Shown one piece after another: positions 32,585 through 45,400 of a DNA stretch of 64,000 bases. The stretch is from Turritopsis dohrnii. Taxonomy: Eukaryota > Cnidaria > Hydrozoa > Anthoathecata > Oceaniidae. The stretch lies in NCBI GenBank assembly GCA_027922465.2, contig BQMF02000063.1, positions 1,116,001-1,180,000 on the forward strand, read 5' to 3'. The translations under genes were made by a program, and so were the position numbers. The first letter of the stretch is position 1. The number at the start of each line of letters is the position of its first letter. The notes under the pieces were generated by a model, which did no database searches, was not told the DNA's origin, and saw only the letters and a program-made list of their open reading frames with translations.

Positions 32585-34496
32585 TGTTCCTATTAAGAAT
32601 AGGTTTGTCACGGTTTATTAAAAGAGACTCTCCTTCAGTGTGAGTTGAAGTTATGGACTCACGTGTCAAAATTTTATTGGGTTGTAGAGTCTTCTTCTTA
32701 CCAGATGGTAAGATGAGAAATACCTTAGGTGCTCATACACAGATCCGAACTTTGAAATGGCGTTAATAAACAAGTTCTGATTGTAATAACTTAGGCATTC
32801 TTTAAAACGAAAGAGAGATTGTAGTCTAACATCAGCTGGAAAAATTAAACTCAAATTACAGTGTGGTATAACTTCTCACACGAAATAAATTGTACAAGGA
32901 AGAAGAAGAATAACCTCTTTCTTTATGTTCTTAGGGACCAGGGATATGTTAAAGCGTAGCAAACATGTGTTATGTTAAATGTGATATGTGATATGTTAAA
33001 GCGTAGCAAACATGTGCACTCAAAATGTAAATCTATAAATTTAAATATTAACAATCAGCAGTTTTGGCCAATATCCAGGAAGTAGCCAGATTCAGATATG
33101 GATTCTTATACTTTTTATTGCTCTATTATTTTTGATGCTCTGTATCGAAATAGTACAACTTTGCAACTTTAATTTTTCACCTTGCCTAAACTATGACTTC
33201 ACGTCACGTGACAACTGGGTCCTGACCATTCAGGACAAAATATCAATCATAAAATAATTGATCACACAGGTGACGTGTTTATAATAATGTTGAAAAGAAA
33301 AGCTCCTCAGTTTTTACATGAAATCTACACGACCTTAGCATTTTAATTTTTTCCTTTCGCAAAGGTATCTTTCAGAGTGTACGGCCGCCTTAATGAAGTG
33401 TTCAGCTGCGCCCAACAACTTCGAACCCATGGCTGAACATAGAAGAAAAGTAAGGAGTCTTTACCTGGGTAGACCTCTCTCTCATTTTAGCCGCCCCCTC
33501 CTGGCTGCACACATGATTTGTCTGCCGGAACTATCAAAATGGCAGCTTGTATCATCAAAACAACGAAAGATTAATTTGATCACATCCACCGAAACATGTT
33601 CTTTAAACTTGCATCCATCTAAGTTTCCAAATTATTCAGTATTCTGATTAATGAAAGTGTCATCTTACTTGCATTGCTATTATAAGTAAGTATTCACAAG
33701 TACTTTGTTTAGTTTTTTGTGAGTGTGGACGAAGGAAAACACCTCGTACTAACTACACCTCCCAACTGTTCCACTGTTCTGCCGATAGCTATACATCCAA
33801 ATTCTCTTAATTACTTTCGTAACTGTTTTTCTTAATGTTAATCTTTACATTTCACGTATATGATACAGTATCATTTAACTAGATATATAAACAAAGCATT
33901 TCGAAAAAAACTTTATACTGAACAAACCTTTTTATGGGTGGTGGGGTGGTGTAGCATTATATAACTATAGCATAGCTTTTTAGGAAACAAAGACAAACAT
34001 GATGTTTATAATTCAGTTGTTTAGTCCTCGACCATGACTTCATCTAATCCTGTATTTTAGAATTATAATCCATTTTTATAGATAACATTGCTATTTAAAG
34101 GTATCCTCCAGCTCTTCTACAACTTTGAATAATATAAATCTATTCAGTAAATCATTTGAGAAACAAAAACTTTATTTTCATAACAAAAACTTTTAATACA
34201 AGATTCATCAAAAATAAATTTCTTAATTTCACAACACGCGCTACCAACACATGTTCCATCGCTCATCTTCTTAAAAACAAACATTTTCATAATGGCTTTT
34301 GTGTGACGTAGCAAGTTGATCCGATCTACAAGTGCGCACAATGAAAAGCAAACTCATAGTGGTTTATGAACTATAACTACACCCGTCGTTCTCTTGAAAA
34401 GTGTTTCACTCATTCTTTTCTCACTTATTTTGTGTATGTTTAATACTTAAAACAAGAAGAAAAATTGTTTTTTAATGATTATTAAATTTATGAATT

Positions 34497-35302
34497 ATGG
34501 CTTCTTATAGACGTGAAACAGTATTAGGTTTTCAGTTTGAACCAAAACGAAAAAATATAAACAGCGATAATAGAAATAATAGATACGATGTTGACAGTGA
34601 CGAGAGTGTTAACAAACCTACTGTAAAGAAAATAAACAGATTGGATGATTTTTCATGGTGTAAGTGTAACCAATGCAGCATAATGACCGCTTATGGGTTT
34701 TTGGACGAAGCCGAATGTCTTTGTTGTAACGAGCTTCCTGCGGCGAAAACACCTTACTTTAAACTTGAAGGTAATCTATCCACTGTTTATTTTTCTTATT
34801 TATCTTATTTATTATTCTTATTTTTCTTATTTTTTATAAGAATTTACTTTTATGAAATTTTTGTTTTTTAGAAATCAGATGTATCTGCAACCATGATGAC
34901 TTTGAGAGGCTAATATTGAACGAAGGAAATCTATATATATCTCTGGTTAGCATGCATGATAATTATAGCGCACATTTACCGCCAAGAGATAACGTTCCAA
35001 ATAAGTGAGTATTCACAAAGAATGCTGATAAAATCGAAATTACTGTTAATTACTATTTATTTTGCCTTATCTCTAGAACGTATCGGTATGCAGCTTACCG
35101 ACATTTTACATGGTGGGTACATGCAAGGCTTGGAAAGAAAATACGCCGAAGAATCCCAGCATGTGCCTTACGAAACATAAGAGAAAAATTTCCATCCCCT
35201 GACGGTGTTTATGTTGGGTATAAAGAAGGCGCGCAAGTCAGTGACGTCATGGCTTCGTGGGATTACGGTGCAGAGGGAGATGAATTTGAAGATGATGACT
35301 AA
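34497..35302 (+). CDS. Stand-alone P2X7 C-terminal (ballast) domain protein, 3 exons, 210 residues
   Basis: Exons: 34497-34770, 34872-35004, 35077-35302; phases agree. The product resembles the cytoplasmic ballast domain of the P2X7 receptor, which binds zinc through cysteines and a guanine nucleotide. Shared features are WCKCNQCS, ECLCCNELP, the CICNHDDFERLILNE segment, and YRYAAYRHFTWWVHARLG...IPACALRNIREKFPSPDG followed by YVGYKE. No membrane helix or channel domain is present, so it is not an ion channel. The first 50 residues are basic and Asn-rich; the tail is acidic (EGDEFEDDD). It lies wholly inside the TTAA-flanked unit. Its biochemical role is unknown. Confidence 0.8.
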
Positions 35303-35353
35303 ATCTTAAATTTGTAATTTGATTGTAACTTGATTTTCTATGTACACCGTTAT

Positions 35354-35359
35354 AATAAA
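35354..35359 (+). terminator. Possible polyadenylation signal of the P2X7-C gene
   Basis: AATAAA 52 bases after the stop codon, on the gene strand and still inside the TTAA-flanked unit. Confidence 0.5.
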
Positions 35360-35830
35360 TATGTAAAAAATGATGATCATGTTGACTTTGAAAGTCTCGA
35401 AAATTTTGTACTTGCTTCAATTATTTCCGGTCGTGATGGTCTTTCATTAATCACCTCGTAGAATCTTTTGTACCATTACATTGGGCACAGAAACGGGGGT
35501 TAAGAAAGTCATACTTTCTGAATGATAGGTGGTTCCCCTTTCCAGCTGAAATGCTTTCTTTTTACAGCCTTCGCGATCGCGCGGATCAATATTAACTCAA
35601 CTTGTGACGTCACTGATCGACTTTCTCGGCTATCGGCAAAAAACTGCGTTTTCAAAACAAGCATGTAATGGCGGTCGAAGATCGAGTGTGTACTGAATGT
35701 GATGTATTTTTTGTGAGTTTTGTTATACATAAGAAACGAATTTAGACAGAATAAAGTATATTTTCATGTTTACTTGGGTTAAAAGGTTGTTTTTAATCGA
35801 ACTTTTTATACTACTGGAGGATACCTTTAA

Positions 35831-36421
35831 AATATTTCCTGCCTTTTATCAAACATGCAAAAATCTATTATTCTTTACATATATAAGGTTAAAAGTTCAT
35901 CAATTAGGTTCCTGCCTTTCACAAATAGAATAAAATAAAACATTTGCATTTGTATTTCATGTAAATATTTTTATTGAGCACAAAAAAGCAACTCAAATGT
36001 CAAATTTATTCGTTGGAATTTATTCATTGGTTATTGTATAACAGAGAAATGCATGACAAACCGTAGGTAAACAAAGTATTTTACAAATCTTTAATAATAA
36101 GTCAATGTATTTTTTCTTTAAAAATTATGATTTTATTAAGATTAATTTTATTATGTATACGTATAATGTACATATCTCTTTTATAAATTAATTATGATAC
36201 TATTACTTAAAATTTGATTGATTTCTGCATTTTCATTAGTGACAAACTTTTTTGGTCTGTTTATATAATTTTATTCACATTATAAATTCTTGAAAAAAGA
36301 CTAACTTAAAAATAAATATCAAAAGTTCTTTACCCATCAAAAGTAAAAGTTTAAAAACTCAATATGTGACAAAATTATTGATTACCATAAAAATGTGTAT
36401 GTAATATTAATTTCTTTTTTA
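35831..36421. other. Spacer upstream of dystrophin
   Basis: Very AT-rich sequence with no gene recognised. It ends in a pyrimidine-rich acceptor (TTTCTTTTTTAG) directly before the short first coding exon, so a non-coding dystrophin exon must lie further upstream. Confidence 0.5.
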
Positions 36422-36431
36422 GAGATCAATA

Positions 36432-36465
36432 ATGGCAAACCAAACCAGAAGTGGACAATATATAT
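36432..36465 (+). CDS. DMD: Dystrophin alternative first coding exon, short form
   Basis: The sequence after a strong acceptor (to 36421) reads ATG plus ten codons ([11 protein letters not shown]) and one base, then a consensus donor GTAAGT. Spliced to 40268 it gives [14 protein letters not shown], restoring the conserved Tyr of the vertebrate CYEREDVQKKTF. The short length matches the 11-residue leader of muscle dystrophin. The upstream acceptor implies a 5' untranslated exon. Confidence 0.7.
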
Positions 36466-39400
36466 GTAAGTAAATGTAGAATTGAGAAAGTTTTTCTAAA
36501 CAAGCTTTTTAGTTTACCGAAGCTTATTATAATCCAATTTGAAAAGAAAAGCTTTCAAATCTATTTTAAAAATAAAGTTTATATTATCAATTTTTTTCCA
36601 TCTAGTTTACACTGTCGCATAAAGCAGAGAGTAGAAAATGTTACCTATCTTAATAATTTATTATGAACGAAACAAAAACAAAAAGTAAAAAGAATTTTGG
36701 TCCCATTCTTGTTTTCAGTTTTCTGCTAGCTAAATATTATTATATACCATATAATTTCAATTGAATATAATACATTGATTTGATACAAGATAGTATAGAT
36801 ATTCTAGGAAAACATTAAAAAACTAAGATACTCAATACTTAGGTTAAGGTATTTCTATGTAAGTTTTACTTGAGATGTAATATTCTTTTACACAAACATG
36901 CAATATTTTGATAAGTTCTTCACTGCTACCTGACTCAAGTTTTATATGAATATTTCCAGATACCTTTTTTAGCACCTCTCAGGCAAAGCTGGTGGCCACA
37001 ATGGGCTCAACAAATCTATATTACTGAAAAAAGGCCCCACCATGGTTAGCACTCAAAATCTATAATTTCAACATGAGTTTCAATTTTTAGGAAAGGCAAA
37101 CAAAAATTCCTCATAATTGACAAAAAAGTTGGGCCCAAGCCCCCCTTAATTATGCGTCCTTGGGAAAAATTTGCACTTACAAAAGTTGCCAATCAGAATT
37201 GCCATTCAACTCATGCCAATAAAAAGAAGTTCCATTTAAATAGTAGATGATCAGTTAATGTAAACATGTACGTGATCCAACAAAAATTCAAAACTAATGG
37301 ATGGTGATTTTGTTTCTTGTATCATTCCCATTACATTGTTTCACGTTCACAGTGATATTGCTGCTATAAAAGTAGAACTTTGCTGGATATGTCTTAGATT
37401 ACATTTTTTAGTTTTGCAACTTCTAGCAGTTCTATGACAGTCATCTAGAAGAGAAGAATAATGGTTAGAATGTATGCAAGTCTAATAGATGTTTCTGTTA
37501 AATACATCAGATTTCTCTTCATTTCTAGTCTCATTCTTAAATGAAAGTAGGTTACTGGCAATGCAACCATTGCTACATGTATTTTAAAAAAATGTGTTTT
37601 TTCCAGCTGTGAATAAAATGAAACATTTTCAAGATTTATAAGAAAACTATTGTGGAGAAACATAATATCAACTAACTTCAGAAATATTTTTTATTAACCA
37701 AGGGTTCTTCTAAGCTACTTGTTTCTTTATGCTGATATCTTTCAATCTCTTATCCTTCATATAAAATGGCAGGTGATTTTTTTTCTTGTCTACTTTTTTT
37801 TCTTTTCAAAATTTTATTTGATAGCTTGTAATCCCCCTAATAAACTGAAAATTTCTATTTTTTATTTTTTTGTGATGCAAACTGCCACATAACTATCCCC
37901 TTAATCGTAATCAATCATAATGAATCTATTGCATGTTATTCCTTGTTGTAAAATTACCTCTAAAATATTCTTTGTTATTTTAAAAATTTGTACTTGTGAA
38001 AATCCATTCTGTGTTAGTTATCTCTGTGATAATTGTTGATTTTATTTTTAGTACTCTTGTGCTATCAACTTCTGTTTAAAGTTAATTGTATTCCGTTTTT
38101 CTTTTAATATAATGTTTTGCATTCAGATAGCTATGTATTAGACGTGCAGACATTTCTGTGCAAGATAACCAACAAAACATCCTTAGCATGTTATTGAAGG
38201 CTTTCACATTTGTTAAGAGCTTGCTTTCATAAATCAGTTTTTACCTTTGGTAATCCAATGATGAAACATATTAAAAATTGGTTGATGCAAAACTCAGAAC
38301 AGGGTAATGTTTATTTTGTTTGTTCATAATGTTAACACAGATTGATTTTACTTATTGAAATCCAGATAAGAATGAATAGAAATGTTTCATTTTTAAAAGA
38401 AAACATAAAAATTTTTTTCCAGTTTTTGGTCTTTATTTACTTAACTTCTTGAATAAATGCTGTTGTTGTTTTGTTTTGTTTTGTTTTTTTTTTCATTTTG
38501 GTAATTTAGATTTGGTTCCTGAATTGTTGATTGGTTAAAATTCTTTTTTTAATGATTAACATTTAAGAAATGGATTGAAGTTTGGGATATTCATTCGTTT
38601 GATTTCCAAAAGTGTTTTTTGCAGATAAACAGAAGACTTGATTATATACTTGTCTTTTCCAATTTTGAGGTCAGATGTGATAGTTGTAGTTTGTTTCTCC
38701 TGTCAGTTTATTCGTTGATGTAGACACACTAGTTAGGTTATTAATTAGTTATTTTTTCTCAATAATATTCTAAATAAAATTTAAATTCTTTCAGCCTTGT
38801 ACAATTTTAATATGAGACCCAACATAGAAAAATTGATTCAAGAACATAACGTTTTAAGGTTTCATCACTTGCTCGTTTTCATTGGTCACTTGATGACTTA
38901 TAAGTATTACTGCTTTATTTATAGTTTTTTTTTCTGCTTGTCATCTGTTTTGGTTTTTCGAACTTAAAAAATGGTCTGAAAATTCCATAAGCTTGGACTA
39001 TCAAATGTGGTCGTGATATTTTGTATTTTTCAATCTATGTATAAAACATCTCATGATCGTTTTCCCTTAGAATATAAGAATAGTTCAGAAATAGATGCTA
39101 CAAAATTTAGACCAATAAAACATTGATTAAACTTTGATCTACATATGTGGCTGCATATGTATGTGGGGAATTTCAGTTGTGTTCTTTGTTGTCTACTCTT
39201 ATGTAAGTGATATGACAAATAAAAATATTGAAAAACAAAATAGTGATGATAATCTAGAAAACTCCTGTACTTACATTTGTGGTGAACCCTAATCAATAAT
39301 TTCAGTTTAAAAGCCATCAGGTCAGCCTCTAACATGATCATTGACCTTATTGGATTTCCTATGTATTGAATAAATAAAGATTATAAAGGAACCATCATTG

Positions 39401-42400
39401 TCTTGATGGGCACCATGAACAAACTACCAGGTGTTCATACCTTTCGAATGAAACTTAAAAGCTTTTTGCTTCTACTCAATTGATGGAGAGTTACAAAGAA
39501 CAAGAGCATTGTTTTTGTAAAAGCCATTATGTCACCGTTAGCGTTAGCAATAGTTGCCATAATGTTAGGAAGAAGAAACTTCTGGAAGATATGCGAAGAC
39601 GAAGTCTCGGCATTTCGGAATTTCGTGCTTCCAATCAAGAAACATCTATACCGAAAATAAATGAAGTTGTAGCTGAAGATTACTTCATCAAATTTGATAA
39701 AGATAAGCTTCAAAGTTCTCTGTACAAGCTTGGAAAATTATCTCCTGTTTTCCCTAAGAGCAATACCAAAGCAGCTAGTGTCCGTAAAAGACCAGTTCTT
39801 AAAAATAAGGACTACTTCTTTGAAGCCAGTCCGAGGTTGCTTAGTGCCAGTGGGAATGGAAAACCAGTCACATCGAAAAAGTTAGTTGCACAAACTGTGG
39901 TTGATAGTGTTAAAACAAACTTCCATCAAACTTCCAGTTTTACAGAATCTAACAGTAGTGCTGTCGATAGTAACTTGAAACTAAATGAAATTAGCAGACA
40001 TAGCTGGTCATTTACTGCTAGCTCGGCAGATCTAATCTGTATTTGCCATTCTTACCGTAAGTCTTGGCTTTACAGACAGCTAGTCTATACAAATTTGATT
40101 ACTGAAATAAAGTATGAATATATAAACTTAAGAATGTTTCTTATAGAATGACTGTATTGACGGTGAAAATGAAACACTACCTCTTCTGCAATGTCTATTA
40201 CTGATCTTTGTAATTTTCCAGATCAGATTTTATTTTTGTGAGATATTGATTGTCATTTTTGTACTAGATGAGAGGGAAGACACTCAGAAAAAGACGTTTT
40301 TGAAATGGATAAATTACATAATGAGGAAGGTAAAAGACCATATACAAGTTATATGAATTTTATTTGGTTTTTAAATAGGAAAAATTCTACGAATTATACT
40401 GAATTTTAAATTTATAAATTTTTTATGATGATTGATATGTTTTTTTGCCTGAGTGATTTTGCTAACAGCCTTTATTTTTATTAATAATTATTTTCTCTGG
40501 AATTATCTTAAGGGCAACAGAAAAATTGAAGTAAAAGATATTGTGATCGACCTTCAAGATGGTTCTATTCTACTTGCATTGCTGGAAGTTATAACTGGAA
40601 AGAAACTGGTAAGCAAGCAATGTAAACAATGTATTGACAGATAAGGCGTTGTGGAAGTTTCCCTTGTTGGAATTTGCTTTATGTAATGCTTCAATAACCT
40701 TTTTAAGCGCCAAGAAAAGGGCCGGATGCGTGTCCATAAGATCAACAATATCAATCGTGTGTTGGAAGTTCTGCAGAAATATGATGTATGTATTTGCTTT
40801 GTTTTCAATGATTGTGAAACGATGAGCTTTTTGCTACCAATGTTAACATACAGTTCAATTTTTTTCCCTTTCCTCATATTTTTGAAAATCTTCTATAAAA
40901 TCTGTATTTTCTTTGAAAGCTTGTAGGAAATTGGACAATAATTAAATATTATAGGTTATAAAACTTTTTTAAAATTATGCTATCCTTATCGAGGTTCTTT
41001 AATAGTTTCCAGATGTCATCAATGAATGGATGTTATTTTTTAATTGTCACCAAAACATTTTGTTTGGTCTATTGGTTATACTTAATTCAGTTAAAATCAA
41101 ATTACGTGCAATTAAAAAAGTTATTGAATACAATAATTATGTTACGTTCTGAAATGTATAACCTGTACTTGTGTCTGATTATTATTCTTCTTAAATAACA
41201 TTTAACAATCAAGATTCAAGAGGCGAAATCAAAAACTTATCAACATACAAAGAAGGTTTTGCAAACAGTATACAGTGTGACACTTGAAAATGATCGTGAA
41301 TGATTTGATTAATAAGTTATTGCCACCAACCATAAGGACGCTGAAGTTAAAAAATCATCTCATAAAATTGTTAGGATACTTTTGTAAGCTGTACTTTCTT
41401 ATTGTTTCAGACAAAACTAGTGAATATACGCAGCGAAGAGATTGTTGATGGCAACACAAAACTCATTCTTGGTTTAATATGGAGTATTATCATGCATTTC
41501 CAGGTAATTTAATACGAAAAGCAGAACTTACTGCCAATACCTGTCCCATTGTTGATGATTATTTGGCTTAAATATTTGCCAAGTGTGAATCATGCCCTAT
41601 TCTTTCAGGGTTAGATGTTTACAACAATTAAAAGTATGTCTGCATAATTTCTATTAACAATCAGCAATTCTTGAAGTATATAAACAGTATATATATATAT
41701 ATTATAATTTTTCTATACACAATTTTATAAAAGTCAAGATTTCCTTTTTTCAAAAACGTAAGCTGCTCTTATCTTTATTGTTAAGTCGAAATAATAGTTT
41801 CATCTAAATGATAAAAGCAGTGATCTGATTTCTGTAAAGTTTACATTTTCAAAATAACCTCATTTAAAAGAGCTCTTTATCTTTTTAAGTCGCTTTTATC
41901 TAGAACTCAGTAATGTCAAACTCTATTAACACAACGAAACAAAATTTTCTTGCTCTCTACAGTTTTGTCTCGAAACAATGTTTCTCCAGTATCATTGTAA
42001 CGGATAAATTACTGCTGGTGTTCATTTATTATACATGGCACTGAAATGTGTCATGGATTTTCTTAATTTCAGTAATTACTTATAAATGTTTATTCTAATT
42101 AGCCTGATCTATGAAAGTATTCAAATCATTAGAGCTGTGTATCTGATGTGTAATTATTGTGGTTCAAAATTCGAAATCAAGTAATTTACTTCATGTTATT
42201 TCTTTGTTTCTATTGGACTGTAAGCCTCCTCTTGGTGACTATGCTCTTCTTTTTTCCTATGTTATTGACTTCTTCGTATCAGCTTGTGAAATGGATGTTT
42301 TGCTTCATACCTGTTTATTTTAAAAGATGCTTTCTGTGGATATAATACTCTCATGACTATTTGTGCAAGCCTTCGTGAGACGATAGTTTTTAACTATGAA

Positions 42401-45400
42401 AGTCATTTTTCATGTTTTTTTCTTTCATTCTTTGTATTTTACAACTTTAAATTTGAATGTTTTGTAAAGGTTTTCACTTTACCATGCTCTTTTCACTGAG
42501 AAATACTTGGTGTTCATTATTTTTTTGCAAGGTGAAGGTCTTTGATTTTTATGTTTTGTTAATCTTGTCAACTTATATTCTATAAAACGTGGAAGAACTG
42601 TTAATATCTCTTTTCTTGTCTTATGGTTTGACACTGAGCATCTTAAGTTGAAATGAGAAATCAAATTAACTTTTATAAACAGAGCTGACCAGATTGTACC
42701 TAAAACGTTAGCAGACAGCTGTTAATGACAAAATACCTTTGATCTATTGTTATTTGTTTTGTTTCTTATACACTTACGTTATTATTAGAGAATTGAAAAA
42801 CAAACCTTTATATGTTTGGTTTTCTCATTGACGAAATTGAAACTGTCATCTGGAAAGTACTGAAAACCTGCTTCCTCAAATGTCTTTGTGTTGTGCGCTA
42901 TGTTTTAATTATGTTTATTGCAAAGTTACGATTTCTACACAATTGATATGTTGAATCATAAGTATTTTCATTCTTTGATCAACATAAACAGAACAATGTT
43001 TTTTCAATTATAAATAGTCGTAGAACACTTGAAATTTGACAGAGAATTAATGTTTTGTAAATTCGTATGTAAATGTTGGTTTACTAGATGTCCAGCGGAA
43101 CTTTAGCCCAATGTCAACACAACTGCTCCCTGTTTTTGTTTTGTGATGGGAGAGGAGGGGGGATTGGTAGGCCACAATCCAGCTTAATACAAGGAGGTAT
43201 CATGATCATGTTAAGTTGATGTCTTGTAAATATGATTGGAGAATGTCACTGTGTTTTTTGAGTTTTGTGGCAGTCCAAATTTGGGGTCCCTTAGTAGGAA
43301 GGAAATGCTAATGAATTGTATCGTTATTTTTATGGTGTTTGGTCCACTTTTTTATTTTCAAAGTAAATATGTTTTTTTGTTTGTTTTTTTTGAAATCGAA
43401 AATATGTTTACTAGTTCGTATTTCAATCGTGTGAATTTTCAATTGGAATGATAATTTTGTTTTACGTAAACCTAATAGATTTGGAAAATATGTTTAGGTG
43501 AAAGGAGCTATGCATCATTCTACAAGTGGAACAAAAACAAATTCCGAGTTAGAAAGTAGCATACTAAACTGGTGCAGACAATGCACTCAGAGGTGGGATT
43601 TTTTTGTTGATCAGTTTGTTTGGGCTCCATTCGCTTTTGTTTGAAATCTTCTAAATTTTTGTAATCTGCGTTTTTCATTGGTCTTCACCTATAACTTTTT
43701 TTTCAGGTATAAAGAAGTAGACATTCGTAACTTTACATCATCCTGGAGGGATGGACTGGCATTTAATGCCATTCTTCATCATCATAGGTGAAATTTCGTA
43801 ATTGGTTCATTATTGCATGGAAGCAACATCCAATGTAATTATATATAAACGTTAATAAGTTAATCAATTAATTTTTAGGCCTGATTTATTTGACTACAAT
43901 AAATTGTTGGGACGACCCCCTAATGCCAACTTGTCTCAGGCATTTGAAAAAGCCAGAACACATTTTGGAATAGCACCTCTTTTGGATCCTGAAGGTAAGG
44001 TAGTTTAAGGTAAATTCGTTCAATATGAAAACTTACTGTTGATTTTGTTGTTATTGAATTTCAGTGTTTTCAAAGTGTGTTGTCTTGACATCTTTTTAGA
44101 TGTGAATATTGACCATCCAGATAAAAAATCGATCATGGTGTATGTCACAACAATGTATGAAGTGCTGTCTAAGCTGAAAGAAACAGAAAGTGATCCTGGG
44201 TCTGAAATCGAACAGGTATGCAAAGCTTGGGAAAAAATTACAAACGTCACTAACATGAAATTAAGACTCAATCAAAAATGTTCTAATATTGAATTTATAA
44301 ACCTTTTGTGGTTTGGTGGTTTGTGAAATATTTACAGTTGAGATGAATTTTAATATGATTTTGAAAAAAAAATTTTTATCAGCATATCACTCAAAATTTT
44401 TGCTGAAGTCCCTTTACAATAGTTTTGACGAAAAGTAAAGTTAAAAAGTCATTCAAGGAACATTTTTTAAATGGTTTCTTTTCCTATTGGTCACATCAGT
44501 GATGTATGATGTTACTTAGGCAGTTACTATATGTCTAGTAGAGTTATTACAGCTTTTTTGTTAAATAATTAAAATGTTTCTTCTTTTGATTACAGCTATA
44601 GATAGCTCTAGGTGTTGTGTGGTATAAAGAGTCGCTTCAATGTGCTATCTATTCCACAATCAAGCAAATAACGATTAATGCAAATCAGTAGAAATAACAA
44701 TTGATTGTGTATGGAAAAAATGATTGTATTCGATTAAATTTTTGACATGTTATAATCTGATCAATGAATGGCATTAAGTTAAAATGTTACGAGTTCTCAA
44801 TGTTGCTTGAATGTATAAGTAATCAAAAGTTATCACTGTTATTATACAAACAACATTTTGTGACGTACAGAATGAGTAAGTTACTTCTTGAGCTTGTACG
44901 GCAAATTTTGTTCCATTATGTGTAACATTGTTTTGTGTTTCTTAAAAATATTAAGTATTTTTATTATTATGAAATTATTATCCTCTAGCGCAGAAAAAAT
45001 CTTGTTGTGTTCAACCTCCTATAAAATAATCCACTTTTTATATAAAATTGATCCAGATTGGATTACGAAACTGATTGGTGCTTAACTTTTTATTTTTTTA
45101 TTATTTGTGATTTTCGATATTTCTTAAAGATTTTCAGAGAAGTTTTTCTGCAGCAAAGACATTAAAACATGGTGTCTTTGACATTCCCTTAGTTTCAAGT
45201 CTCTTTGAGTAATGTCTACGGAAAATAAAAGTAGTTAGTGAGGCAAAGTTCTTTGGTTTTTACGGTGTCAATGGAATGGCCTTTTTCAAAAGATTAAAAC
45301 ATGGTAGAGAATATCTGAACCAGTCTTTCAATTTTACTTTCACCAGTATGCTAACCTGTTAAAAGGTACTTTCAAACAGCCATGTGTTAAACTTCAAAAT

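Larger units (their letters stand above)
29690..34094. other. Repeat-rich spacer between PSMG1 and the P2X7-C unit
   Basis: Holds several short inverted-repeat elements, listed separately. A direct duplication of a 26-base stretch beginning GATATGTTAAAGCGTAGCAA lies near 32943 and 32990. The small open frames here (for example 30600-30849, 31805-32149, 33393-33647) show no recognisable family. Confidence 0.5.
34099..35826. mobile_element. TTAA-flanked transposon-like unit carrying a P2X7-C gene, 1,728 bp
   Basis: The unit begins AGGTATCCTCCAG and ends CTGGAGGATACCT, a perfect 13-base inverted repeat with weaker similarity inward. TTAA flanks it on both sides (34095-34098 and 35827-35830). 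TTAA duplications are the mark of piggyBac and Kolobok elements; ends starting with two purines suit Kolobok better than piggyBac (usually CCC). No transposase was seen inside, only the P2X7-C-domain gene. Coincidence is possible but a matched terminus plus TTAA at both ends makes it unlikely. Confidence 0.65.
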
